The notes under the pieces are model-generated. The model was not told the DNA's origin, did not search any database, and worked only from the letters and a program-made list of their open reading frames with translations. The translations under genes and the position numbers were made by a program. Of a stretch of DNA of 64,000 nucleotides, positions 1 to 7,993 are shown in pieces (within the stretch, counting starts at the first letter, position 1; the number at the start of each line of letters is the position of its first letter). The DNA comes from Mycobacterium sp. GA-2829 (lineage in GTDB: Bacteria; Actinomycetota; Actinomycetes; Mycobacteriales; Mycobacteriaceae): NCBI RefSeq assembly GCF_001499965.1, contig NZ_LQIT01000016.1, forward strand, positions 39,777 through 103,776. The letters run 5' to 3'.

Positions 1-219
1 GCGGTCTTCGGCAACCCGTCGGCGCGGATCGGTCAGCCGCTGACCCGGATGAGCCCGGACTTCGGCGCGCGCACCGCCGACCTGTGCAACACCAACGACC
101 CGATCTGCTCGCCGGGCCGCGACTTCGACGCGCACGTCACCTATCCGCAGTCGGGTCTGGTGAAGCTGGCCGCGCAATGGGTGGCCGCCCATGTGCGCGG
201 CGCCCAGGCCAGCGACTAG
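1..219 (+). CDS. Cutinase family protein, C-terminal part (truncated by window start)
   Basis: Frame 1 is open from the first base to a TAG at 217-219 and gives 72 residues of the C-terminal end of a cutinase/Culp-type serine esterase. The run TADLCNTNDPICSPG is the typical disulfide-bearing segment that carries the catalytic Asp, and DFDAHVTYPQSG follows with the catalytic His. The nucleophile region lies outside the window. Such proteins are exported and hydrolyse lipid or polyester esters. A second, complete cutinase lies at 29863-30558. Confidence 0.85.
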   Translation, partial: AVFGNPSARIGQPLTRMSPDFGARTADLCNTNDPICSPGRDFDAHVTYPQSGLVKLAAQWVAAHVRGAQASD

Positions 220-386
220 CGCAGCTGGGCGTCGAAGAACGTCAGGATGCGCTGCCGCCTACGGCGACGAATGATGCAGTCCCACAATGCGTTCCCCCAC
301 GTGCACCACCAACCGAGGTCTTCTGCCGTTTCCCGGCCGCCGCGAACGCGAGGTTTGAAGATCCGGTGCACCGTGCACGCACCGGT

Positions 387-563
387 ATGCCCGCCACCAC
401 CGGCGCCTCACTGCCCGACACGCCCTCGGCCCAGACCCTGGGCCGCGCACTGCGTCTGCTCGAACCGGCGCGCCGGCTGATCAACCCGAAGGTCTACGGC
501 ACCGAGAACCTGCCCCGGCGGTCGGTGCTCCGCCGGCTCACCGGACCCGAGCGGCGCCGTTGA
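387..563 (+). pseudogene. N-terminal remnant of a PlsC-like lysophospholipid acyltransferase
   Basis: An ATG at 387 opens a 58-codon frame ending at 563. Its LGRALRLLEPARRL and INPKVYGTENLP segments resemble the N-terminal segment that precedes the H-x4-D box in mycobacterial 1-acylglycerol-3-phosphate acyltransferases. After ENLP the match stops and the frame ends in an Arg-rich tail, so the whole catalytic part is missing. I read this as a decayed gene fragment. The 220-386 stretch before it shows no gene. Recognition is from memory of the family and needs an alignment. Confidence 0.4.
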
Positions 564-1015
564 CGCGCGCGGTCTCGTTGGATGCGCTCGGCGCCTGGGT
601 GATCAAATGCAATCCGGGCGTCACGCCCGTGGCACCGATGCGCGCGGCGGGTGCGGCGAAACCGTCGTGGTGCGTCGCCGACAACTACCGCGTCCGGCTC
701 ATCCGCGCCGGGCAGCGGGTGCTGTTCTGGGTGTCGGCCCACCCTCAGCGCGGGTTCTGGGGTGCGGGCCGGATCACCGGCGAGGTCACCACCGACCGCG
801 ACGGCGGGCTGCACGTACCCGTCGAGATCCCGCTGTTCGATGCGCCGGTGACGGCCGCCGAACTGCGCGCGGTGCCGGGCCTGGAAACGCTGGAGGTGCT
901 GCGCTCGCCGCAGCAGTCCAACCCGTCATGGGTCAGCCGGGCGGAGCTGGCGCTGCTCGACCCGCTACTGCCTACCAGCCGGCGTTGCGGGCCAGGTCGA
1001 TCGCGTACTGGCTGA
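560..1015 (+). CDS. EVE (PUA-like) domain protein
   Basis: A 151-residue protein starting at TTG 560, overlapping the end of the acyltransferase remnant by 4 nt. The segments AWVIKCNPG, RVLFWVSAHPQRGFWGAGRITGE, VPVEIPLF and the C-terminal SPQQSNPSWVSRAE follow the pattern of the EVE/DUF55 fold. That fold belongs to the PUA superfamily and in several proteins reads modified bases in nucleic acids. No nuclease or other domain is fused to it. The last 44 nt overlap the 3' end of the opposing cellulase gene, so the extreme C-terminus may be shorter in relatives. Target and role are unknown. Confidence 0.65.
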   Translation: MTRAVSLDALGAWVIKCNPGVTPVAPMRAAGAAKPSWCVADNYRVRLIRAGQRVLFWVSAHPQRGFWGAGRITGEVTTDRDGGLHVPVEIPLFDAPVTAAELRAVPGLETLEVLRSPQQSNPSWVSRAELALLDPLLPTSRRCGPGRSRTG

Positions 1016-1961
1016 CGAACGTGCCCGCGCTCGGCGCACCGCCACCGCACGATCCGTCGGACTCGCCGGGCCGCTTCACCCACAGGTACGCATCGGCGTG
1101 CGGAGCCGCGGTCGCGGTGGTGGGCGGGGTGCCCAGCGCACGGCCGGGCGGGTTGCACCACGAGTCGCTGTCGACGGGCCCGACGCCGTTGCGCGAGGTG
1201 TCGATCACGTAGTTCGACCCGCCCGTCATGTTCGAGATCGTCTCGCCGTAGCCGATCGACTCGTCGGTGGTGAAGAAGTTCGCGGTGTTGAGGCTGAAGC
1301 CGCGGGCCTTCTGCACGCCGACCTGGTTCAGCCGTCCGGCCATCACATCGGCGGGCACCCAGCGGGGATGCCCGGCGTCGACGTAGACCGCGGTGCCCGG
1401 GTTGCGGGTCAGCGTGTCGACGGCGTAGCTGATCAGCTCGATGCGCTCCTGCTGCTGCCCCGGGGACAGGCAGTCGATCATCGCCAGCGCGTCGGGTTCG
1501 AGGATGACCGCGGCCGGACCGCCGCCGATCGCGCCGGCCACGCCGTCGATCCACGACCGGTACGCCCCTGCTGATCCGAACCCGCCCGCGGCGTAGCTGC
1601 CGCAGTCCCGGTTGGTGATGCCGTAGAGCGCCAGGATCGGGATCGTGCCCGCGGCCTGCGCGTCGGCGATGTACTTCGCATCCACCGACGGTGTGGACAG
1701 GTGGTCCATCCAGTACGCGGTCGGGGTGTTGGCGACCCGGTCCAGCAGCGGATCGGGGTTGCCGGCCAGCGCCCGCATGGCCTTGGAGGCCGGGTTCACG
1801 TAGAAGGGCCGCCCGACGAGCGGGTTGGCGTCGCTGACCAGCTGCACGGCCGGTACGGGGTCGACGTTGACGGGCTCGGCGAGGGCGCCCACACCGGCGA
1901 CGGCCGCGGCCGTCAGGAAGGGGGCGAGCCACCGCGCGGCGGTTCCAGCGGCGAAGGACAT
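972..1961 (-). CDS. Glycoside hydrolase family 6 (endoglucanase/cellulase)
   Basis: A 329-residue exported glycosidase. The start at ATG 1961 puts a hydrophobic signal peptide (ARWLAPFLTAAAVAGVGALA) at the N-terminus; an upstream extension in the same frame is unlikely because it runs into the divergent pirin gene. The GH6 signature AAVILEPDALAM holds the conserved Asp, and TIPILALYGITNRDCG carries the upstream catalytic segment with its disulfide Cys; SDSWCNPPGRALG is the C-terminal active-site region. It should cleave beta-1,4-glucan outside the cell, like M. tuberculosis CelA1. No cellulose-binding module is present. Gene 59 nt from, and divergent to, the pirin gene. Confidence 0.9.
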   Translation of the reverse strand: MSFAAGTAARWLAPFLTAAAVAGVGALAEPVNVDPVPAVQLVSDANPLVGRPFYVNPASKAMRALAGNPDPLLDRVANTPTAYWMDHLSTPSVDAKYIADAQAAGTIPILALYGITNRDCGSYAAGGFGSAGAYRSWIDGVAGAIGGGPAAVILEPDALAMIDCLSPGQQQERIELISYAVDTLTRNPGTAVYVDAGHPRWVPADVMAGRLNQVGVQKARGFSLNTANFFTTDESIGYGETISNMTGGSNYVIDTSRNGVGPVDSDSWCNPPGRALGTPPTTATAAPHADAYLWVKRPGESDGSCGGGAPSAGTFVSQYAIDLARNAGW

Positions 1962-2019
1962 CACCCGAGGGAACTTAGCGGGGCTCGGCACCGCGCTCCA
2001 ATCCAGGGTGACGGCCACT

Positions 2020-2985
2020 ATGGATGCCATGGGCGATGTCGAGGTCATCACCAGCCGCGCGGTACCGCTCGGCGGACCGCGGGCGATGACGGTGCGGCGC
2101 ACGCTGCCGCAGCGGGCGCGCTCGACGATCGGGGCGTGGTGCTTCGCCGACCACTACGGTCCCGACGACGTCGGCCGCACCGGCGGCATGGACGTGCCGC
2201 CGCATCCGCACACCGGTTTGCAGACCGTCAGCTGGCTCTTCGAGGGCGAGATCGAACACCGCGACAGCAGCGGGGTGCACGCGCTGGTCCGTCCCGGCGA
2301 GCTCAACCTGATGACCGGCGGCCACGGCGTCGCGCATTCGGAGGTGTCGACCCACACCGGCCGGCAGGCGACCGCCACCCTGCACGGCGTGCAGCTGTGG
2401 GTGGTGCTGCCCGACCATGCCCGCGACGTTCCCCGGCGGTTCGACCACACCGTGCCCCCGCCGGTCCGCGTCGACGGCGCGACCGCCCGGGTACTGCTCG
2501 GCACCTTCGCCGGCCACACCTCCCCCGTCGTGCCCCATACCCCGCTGCTCGGCGCCGAGTTGGTACTCGATCCGCGTGCCGAGGTCGCTCTCGACGTCGC
2601 GCCCGAGTTCGAGCATGGTGTCCTCGTCGACCTCGGCCCGGTCCTGCTCGACGGCACCGAGCTGGTGCCCGCCGAACTCGGCTACATGGCGCCGGGCGCC
2701 GAGCGGCTGACGCTGACCAACCCCGCAGACCAGCCTGCGCGGGTGATGCTGCTCGGCGGGGTGCCGTTCACCGAGCCGGTGCTGATGTGGTGGAACTTCA
2801 TCGGCCGCACCCACGACGAGATCGTCGGGTACCGCGCCGAGTGGGAGGCGCAATCCGAGCGGTTCGGACAGGTGCGCGGCTACGACGGCCGGGTGCAGCG
2901 CCTGCCTGCGCCGCCGATGCCGGGCGGGCGGCTCAAACCGCGGCTGAACCCGCCCGCCGGTGGCGATCCCAGCGCGTGGGGATGA
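2020..2985 (+). CDS. Pirin family cupin protein
   Basis: A 321-residue bicupin. The N-terminal cupin holds the metal-binding pattern of pirins: HPHTGLQTVSWLFEGEIEHRDS followed by MTGGHGVAHSE, giving the His/His/His/Glu iron site. The C-terminal cupin contains GVPFTEPVLMWWNFIGRT, the conserved pirin tail. Pirins bind Fe(II); some act as quercetin 2,3-dioxygenases, others modulate transcription or central enzymes. The precise role here cannot be told. ATG 2020 is chosen; ATG 2029 is an in-frame alternative. Confidence 0.9.
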   Translation: MDAMGDVEVITSRAVPLGGPRAMTVRRTLPQRARSTIGAWCFADHYGPDDVGRTGGMDVPPHPHTGLQTVSWLFEGEIEHRDSSGVHALVRPGELNLMTGGHGVAHSEVSTHTGRQATATLHGVQLWVVLPDHARDVPRRFDHTVPPPVRVDGATARVLLGTFAGHTSPVVPHTPLLGAELVLDPRAEVALDVAPEFEHGVLVDLGPVLLDGTELVPAELGYMAPGAERLTLTNPADQPARVMLLGGVPFTEPVLMWWNFIGRTHDEIVGYRAEWEAQSERFGQVRGYDGRVQRLPAPPMPGGRLKPRLNPPAGGDPSAWG

Positions 2986-3026
2986 CGCGCCGGGAAGCAA
3001 TTCCGCGGATCTACGTTGCAGCTCCC

Positions 3027-3746
3027 ATGGAACTCGAACATCAGATCGCGCTCGTCACCGGTGGTACGTCGGGCATCGGGCTGGAATCGGCCCGGCTGCT
3101 GGCCGCCGAAGGCGCCGAGGTCGTCATCTCGGGCCGCGATCCCGAACGCGGTGCCCAGGCAGCGCAGAGCCTTCGCGGCAAGGTGCGCTTCGTCCAGGCG
3201 GATATGACGGACCTGGAGTCGGTGCGGCAGTTGGCCGACGAGGCCGGGGCCGTCGACATCCTCGTCAACAACGCGGGCGTCTATCCCGCCGCGTCCACCC
3301 TCGAGCAGGACCTCGCCTCATACGACGCGATGTTCGGCACCAACGTGCGCGGCGCCTTCTTCCTGGTCGCCGAGGTGGCCAGGGGGATGGCCGCGCGCGG
3401 ACGCGGCGCCATCGTCAACATCACGTCGCCGGCGGGTGACAAGGGCTTCCCCGGCACCTCGGTCTACGGTGCGACGAAGGCGGCGCTGGCATCGCTGACC
3501 CGCACCTGGGCCGCCGAGTTCGGTCCCAATGGCGTTCGGGTGAACAGTGTTTCGCCCGGACCGACCAGCACCCCCGGCGCCGAGGACCTGGCCGAGTTCG
3601 TCGCCGACCTCGCCAAGACGTTGCCGCTCGGACGTACCGCGCGGCCGGAGGAGATCGCGCAGGCCGTGCTGTTCCTGGCCTCGCCACGTTCGAGTTTCGT
3701 GACCGGGTCGACGCTGTACGTCGACGGCGGCGGCTCGGCGATCTAG
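3027..3746 (+). CDS. SDR family oxidoreductase
   Basis: A 239-residue classical short-chain dehydrogenase. It has the cofactor motif TGGTSGIGLE near residue 12, NNAG, the catalytic Ser (NITSPAG), the YGATK Tyr-x3-Lys pair, and the C-terminal GSTLYVDGGGSAI typical of FabG-like members. ATG 3027 is preceded by a 41-nt gap from the pirin gene, so the two may be co-transcribed. The stop overlaps that of the opposing FdhF-like gene by 4 nt. The substrate is unknown. Confidence 0.88.
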   Translation: MELEHQIALVTGGTSGIGLESARLLAAEGAEVVISGRDPERGAQAAQSLRGKVRFVQADMTDLESVRQLADEAGAVDILVNNAGVYPAASTLEQDLASYDAMFGTNVRGAFFLVAEVARGMAARGRGAIVNITSPAGDKGFPGTSVYGATKAALASLTRTWAAEFGPNGVRVNSVSPGPTSTPGAEDLAEFVADLAKTLPLGRTARPEEIAQAVLFLASPRSSFVTGSTLYVDGGGSAI

Positions 3747-6052
3747 TCCCGCCGCCGCAGCCGCACCACCACCGCCTTCGACACCGGCGTATTCGACTTC
3801 GCCGCAACGTGATCGAGCGGGATCAGCGGATTGGTCTCCGGATAGTAGGCGGCGGCGTTACCCCGCGGCGTCCGGTACGGCACCAGCCGGAAGTCCTCGG
3901 CGGTCCGCTCCTCGACGCTCCCGTCGACCGTAGGCCACTCGGATATCAGATCCACCCGCTCCCCGGCCGTGAACCCGGCGGACGCGATGTCGTCGGGATG
4001 GCAGAACACCACGCGCCGACCCCCTTTCACCCCGCGGTAGCGGTCGTCGAGACCGTAGATCGTGGTGTTGTACTGGTCGTGGCTGCGCAGCGTCTGGAGC
4101 ACCAACCGGCCCTGCGGCACCGGGACCCACCGCAGCGGGTTCACGACGAAGTTGGCCTTGCCGGTCGCGGTGGCGAACCGCCGCTCGTCGCGGGGCGGGT
4201 GCGGCAGCACGAACCCATCCGGCTGCCGGACGCGGGTGTTGAAGTCGGCGAAGCCGGGGATCACCCGGGCGATGGAGTCCCGGATCCGGTCGTAGTCGGC
4301 GGCGAACTCCGCCCACGGCACCGGGTGATCGGGACCGAACAGCGCGCGCGCCAGCCCGCAGACGATCGCCACCTCACTGCGCACCTGATCGCCCGGAGGC
4401 TTGAGGCCACCCCGGGACAGGTGCACCACTGACATCGAATCCTCCACCGTCACAACCTGTTTGCGGCCGTCGACGACGTCGCGGTCGGTGCGACCCAGCG
4501 ACGGCAGGATCAGCGCGGTCCGGCCGGTCACCAGGTGGGACCGGTTGAGTTTGGTGGACACCTGCACGGTCAGCGCGCACGTGCGCAGCGCGGCTTCGGT
4601 GACCGCGGTGTCGGGGGTGGCCGATACGAAGTTGCCGCCCATCGCCATGAATACGCCCACCCGGCCGTCGCGCATCGCGCGGATGGTGTCGACGGAGTCC
4701 AGGCCGTGGGCGCGCGGGGTGGTGATCCCGAATTCGGCGTCCAGCGCGGCCAGGAACGTCTCGGGCGCCTTCTCGTAGATGCCCATCGTCCGGTCACCCT
4801 GCACGTTGGAGTGTCCGCGCACGGGGCACACGCCGGCGCCCGGTTTGCCGATCATGCCTTGCAGCAGAAGCAGATTGGTGGCGTCCTGGATAGTTGCCAC
4901 CCCGTGGGTCTGCTGGGTCAGTCCCATCGCCCAGCACACGATGGTCTTCGACGATGCGATCAACGCCTGCGCGGTGTCGTCGAGTTGCGTGCGCGTGAGC
5001 CCCGTGGCCTCCACGACGGTGTCGAGGTCGACGGCCCTGATGTGTTCGGCGTAGGCGTCGAAACCCGCGCAGTACTCGTCGATGAACGCGCGGTCCAGCA
5101 CCGTTCCGGGGTTGCGGTCCTCGGCCTCGAGCAGCAGTTTGGCCAACCCCTGGAACAGCGCCTGGTCGCCGCCGATGCGGATCTGCAGCAGCTCGTCGGC
5201 GATCGCGACGCCGTCGCCCACCACGCCGTGCACCTTCTGCGGGTCCTTGAACCGCAGCAGCCCCGCCTCGGGCAGCGGATTGATCGCGATCACCCTGGTG
5301 CCGTTGGCTTTCGCCTTCTCCAGCACCGACAGCATCCGTGGATGGTTGGTGCCGGGGTTCTGCCCGGCGATCAGGATCAGGTCGGCGTGCTCGAGGTCGG
5401 GGACCGACACCGAACCCTTGCCGATACCGATGCTCTCCTGCAGTGCGGTGCCGGAGGATTCGTGGCACATGTTCGAGCAGTCGGGCATGTTGTTGGTGCC
5501 GAAGCAGCGGATCAGCAGCTGGTAGACGAACGCGGCCTCGTTCGACGTCCGGCCCGAGGTGTAGAACGCCGCCGCGTCCGGCGAGTCGAGAGCGCGGAGT
5601 TCGGTGGCGATCAGGTCGAAGGCGTCGTCCCAGCCGATCGGTTCGTAGTGGGTCGCACCCTCGCGCAGCACCATGGGGTGGGTCAACCGGCCCTGCTGGC
5701 CCAGCCAGTACTCGGTGCGGCCCAGCAGGTCGGCGACGGCGTGGGTGGCGAAGAACTCGGGGCCGACCCGCCGGGTGGTCGCCTCTTCGGCGACGGCCTT
5801 GGCGCCGTTCTCGCAGAACTCGGCGTGCTTGCGGTGTCCCGGAGTCTCGGGCCATGCGCAGCCGGGGCAGTCGAACCCGTCGCGCTGGTTGAGCCGCGCC
5901 AGTGTGCGGGCGGTCCGGGCCACGCCCATCTGCTCCACCCCGCGCCGCAGCGAGACAAGAACCGCGGGAACGCCTGCGGCATAGCCTTTCTCGCCGGTCA
6001 CCACCACGTCGTTCTCGTCGAAGTCGTATCTTGTGGTGTCCGCCGGCGTCAC
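3743..6052 (-). CDS. FdhF/YdeP family molybdopterin oxidoreductase
   Basis: A 769-residue member of the formate dehydrogenase/DMSO reductase family. The N-terminal CPGCAWPE and a later EFC give the iron-sulfur Cys set typical of the FdhF/YdeP branch. NMCHESSG supplies a Cys in the position that ligates Mo in this group (Sec in E. coli FdhH). AGQNPGTNHPRM and GHSNVQGDRT are molybdopterin-guanine-dinucleotide binding segments, and the C-terminal LRSHDQYNTTIYG is the MopB-CT cap. GTG 6052 is preferred because the GTG at 6130 would put the operator inside the gene. Relatives are called formate dehydrogenase or acid-resistance oxidoreductase; the true substrate is uncertain. Divergent from lysR-MOSC, and MOSC proteins also relate to Mo cofactor chemistry. 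Confidence 0.88.
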   Translation of the reverse strand: MTPADTTRYDFDENDVVVTGEKGYAAGVPAVLVSLRRGVEQMGVARTARTLARLNQRDGFDCPGCAWPETPGHRKHAEFCENGAKAVAEEATTRRVGPEFFATHAVADLLGRTEYWLGQQGRLTHPMVLREGATHYEPIGWDDAFDLIATELRALDSPDAAAFYTSGRTSNEAAFVYQLLIRCFGTNNMPDCSNMCHESSGTALQESIGIGKGSVSVPDLEHADLILIAGQNPGTNHPRMLSVLEKAKANGTRVIAINPLPEAGLLRFKDPQKVHGVVGDGVAIADELLQIRIGGDQALFQGLAKLLLEAEDRNPGTVLDRAFIDEYCAGFDAYAEHIRAVDLDTVVEATGLTRTQLDDTAQALIASSKTIVCWAMGLTQQTHGVATIQDATNLLLLQGMIGKPGAGVCPVRGHSNVQGDRTMGIYEKAPETFLAALDAEFGITTPRAHGLDSVDTIRAMRDGRVGVFMAMGGNFVSATPDTAVTEAALRTCALTVQVSTKLNRSHLVTGRTALILPSLGRTDRDVVDGRKQVVTVEDSMSVVHLSRGGLKPPGDQVRSEVAIVCGLARALFGPDHPVPWAEFAADYDRIRDSIARVIPGFADFNTRVRQPDGFVLPHPPRDERRFATATGKANFVVNPLRWVPVPQGRLVLQTLRSHDQYNTTIYGLDDRYRGVKGGRRVVFCHPDDIASAGFTAGERVDLISEWPTVDGSVEERTAEDFRLVPYRTPRGNAAAYYPETNPLIPLDHVAAKSNTPVSKAVVVRLRRRD

Positions 6053-6118
6053 GCGTGGACCGTACGGAACACGCGCATCCCGGGACAAGTGTTTGCTGTT
6101 CGCGATCCGGAATGCTTC

Positions 6119-6135
6119 GATAGGCGACACCTATC
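6119..6135. promoter_or_regulatory. Likely LysR operator (perfect inverted repeat)
   Basis: GATAGG-CGACA-CCTATC is a perfect 6-5-6 inverted repeat between the fdhF-like gene and lysR. It contains ATAG-N7-CTAT, which fits the T-N11-A form of LysR sites. It lies 17 nt before the lysR start and 67 nt before the fdhF-like start, so it could control both. Confidence 0.6.
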
Positions 6136-6152
6136 ATCCCAGTGAGGCGTAC

Positions 6153-7088
6153 ATGCACGGCAACGTGCTGATCCAACAACTCGAGTACCTGGTCGCGCTC
6201 GCGCGGGAGCGGCACTTCGGGCGGGCCGCCGCGGCGTGCCACGTCAGTCAGCCGACGCTGTCGGTGGCGATCCAGCGGCTGGAACGCGAACTCGGCGTGG
6301 TGATCGTGCGGCGCGGCCGCCGGTTCGAGGGGTTCACCGACGAGGGCACCCGGGTGATCGCCTGGGCGCGCCGCATCCTCGCCGAGCGTGACGACCTGCT
6401 CGCCGACATCGACCGGATGCGGGGCCGGTTGACCACCACCGCGCGTATCGGTGCAATCCCGACGTCGGTGCCGGTCAGCCCGCTGCTGACCGCGCGGTTC
6501 CTCGAGCGCAACCCGGCCGCGGCGGTGCGGGTCGAGGCGCTACCGTCACGCGAGATCGTCCGCAGGCTGGCCGATTTCGACATCGACGCCGGGTTGACGT
6601 ACCTCGACGAGGAAGTGCCCGTCGGGTACCACCGACTCGAGCTGTACCGGGAACGCTATGTCCTGCTGGCACCCGCAGGCGACTTCGGCGGGGACGACGG
6701 ACCGGTGGCGTGGGCGGATGCCGCCGCCCTGCGCCTGTGCGCGCTGACCCCGGAGATGCGCAACCGCCGGATCATCGACACCCAGATGGCCGCGGCGGGC
6801 GCCCGCTTCGCCCCGGTGGTCGAGGCCGACACGGTCGGCGCGCTGTACTCCCATGTCACCGGTCTGGGTCTGGCCACGATCGCCTCCCACGCGTGGTTGC
6901 ACGCGTTCGGTGTCCCGCCGGGGTTCGCGGTGCGGCCGATGGCCGACAACGGGCCCGGCCCGACGGTGGGGTTGGTGACCCTGGCCCGGGAGCCGAACGC
7001 GATCGTCGCCGAGGCGCTGGCCGGCGCCGCGGCCGACGCGGGGATCGCCGACGCGGTCGACGCCGCGTTCCGTAGGCTCGTGGTCTGA
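6153..7088 (+). CDS. LysR family transcriptional regulator
   Basis: A 311-residue LysR regulator. The N-terminal winged helix reads QQLEYLVALARERHFGRAAAA and SQPTLSVAIQRLERELG, and a periplasmic-binding-like effector domain follows (IGAIPTSVPVSPLLTARF onward). ATG 6153 fits the conserved start of the helix-turn-helix. It is divergent from the molybdopterin oxidoreductase and overlaps the MOSC gene by 1 nt (TGATG). I infer that it controls the oxidoreductase and MOSC genes; the inducer is unknown. Confidence 0.92.
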   Translation: MHGNVLIQQLEYLVALARERHFGRAAAACHVSQPTLSVAIQRLERELGVVIVRRGRRFEGFTDEGTRVIAWARRILAERDDLLADIDRMRGRLTTTARIGAIPTSVPVSPLLTARFLERNPAAAVRVEALPSREIVRRLADFDIDAGLTYLDEEVPVGYHRLELYRERYVLLAPAGDFGGDDGPVAWADAAALRLCALTPEMRNRRIIDTQMAAAGARFAPVVEADTVGALYSHVTGLGLATIASHAWLHAFGVPPGFAVRPMADNGPGPTVGLVTLAREPNAIVAEALAGAAADAGIADAVDAAFRRLVV

Positions 7089-7915
7089 TGACGATGAGTA
7101 CAGACGTGACCGGCCGGGTGGCCGCGCTGCGGCGCTATCCGGTGAAGTCGATGCTCGGCGAGTTGTGCGATTCGATCGAGGTGACCGTGCTCGGCGTCGG
7201 CGGTGACCGGCGCTACGCCTACATCGACCACGAGACCGGCCGGGTCGCGACCGCCAAGAACCCCCGCCTGTGGCGGCTGCTGCTGCAGTGCACGGCGACC
7301 ACCGGCGCCGACGGGGTCGAGGTGACGCTGCCCGACGGCCACACCGTACCCGTCGGCGAATCCGCCGGACCGGTCTCCGAACTGGTCGGCCGCGGCGTGC
7401 ACCTGGCCGACGAGCGGTCCGCAGGCGCGGTGGTCGAGCGGTCCGATCCGATCGACGTGCTCACCCACGGCCTCGACGCGGAGATCGAGGCGGCGCTGCT
7501 GGAGATCGCGCAGAGCACGCCCGGCGGCGCCTTCGTCGACGATGCGCCGGTGCACCTGATCACCACGGCGACCCTCGACGCGATCGGCCTCGACCCGGAG
7601 GAGGCGGTGCGCTACCGCCCGAACCTCGTGATCGAGACGCCCGCCGGGACGCCGCCGTTCCTCGAGAACGACTGGGTCGACGCGACGATCCGCGTGGGCG
7701 AGGTCGAGCTGCGCGGCACCATCCCCACCCCGCGCTGCTCGGTGCCGACCCTGGAGCACGGCGCGCTGGGCCGCTCCCCGCAGTCGGTGCGCTACCCGCT
7801 CGAGCACAACCGGGTTGAGGCGGGCGATTTCGGCCTCAATCCCTGTGCGGGGCTCTATGCCGCGGTCATCACCGGGGGCACCATCGGCGGCGGCGACGAA
7901 GTCCGCATCGCCTGA
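7088..7915 (+). CDS. MOSC domain protein
   Basis: A 275-residue protein with the MOSC N-terminal beta-barrel (VAALRRYPVKSMLGE, GGDRRYAYID) and a C-terminal MOSC domain (RYRPNLVIETP, IPTPRCSVPTLEHG). The Cys in TPRCSVPT is the conserved sulfur-carrying or Mo-binding Cys of YcbX/mARC-type proteins. Such proteins handle Mo cofactor or reduce N-hydroxylated compounds. Translational coupling to lysR, and the divergent Mo enzyme, suggest a shared molybdenum-related role. Confidence 0.88.
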   Translation: MTMSTDVTGRVAALRRYPVKSMLGELCDSIEVTVLGVGGDRRYAYIDHETGRVATAKNPRLWRLLLQCTATTGADGVEVTLPDGHTVPVGESAGPVSELVGRGVHLADERSAGAVVERSDPIDVLTHGLDAEIEAALLEIAQSTPGGAFVDDAPVHLITTATLDAIGLDPEEAVRYRPNLVIETPAGTPPFLENDWVDATIRVGEVELRGTIPTPRCSVPTLEHGALGRSPQSVRYPLEHNRVEAGDFGLNPCAGLYAAVITGGTIGGGDEVRIA

Positions 7916-7920
7916 CCTAC

Positions 7921-7984
7921 GCGCGAGCAGTCACAGATTCGGGTGATTCGGGCTCGCGCAACGCGATTCTGTGTCTGCTCGCGC
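7921..7984. repeat. Long imperfect inverted repeat between convergent genes
   Basis: A 20-nt arm (7921-7940, GCGCGAGCAGTCACAGATTC) is matched at 18 of 20 positions by the reverse complement of 7965-7984, with a 24-nt loop. It fills the gap between the MOSC gene and the convergent hydrolase gene. It could act as a bidirectional terminator; I also recall similar GCGAGCAGAC-type intergenic elements as common in rapid-growing mycobacteria. Confidence 0.6.
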
Positions 7985-7993
7985 AGGGCGCAC

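Noticed and set aside
1701..3746. A 681-codon plus-strand frame joining sequence antisense to the cellulase with the SDR
   Set aside because: Only the last 239 codons have a family match and a proper start (3027); the rest is a shadow of genes in other frames.
4535..6145. A long plus-strand frame opposite the FdhF-like gene
   Set aside because: Arg/Gly/Val-rich translation without motifs; the minus-strand protein is a clear molybdopterin enzyme.
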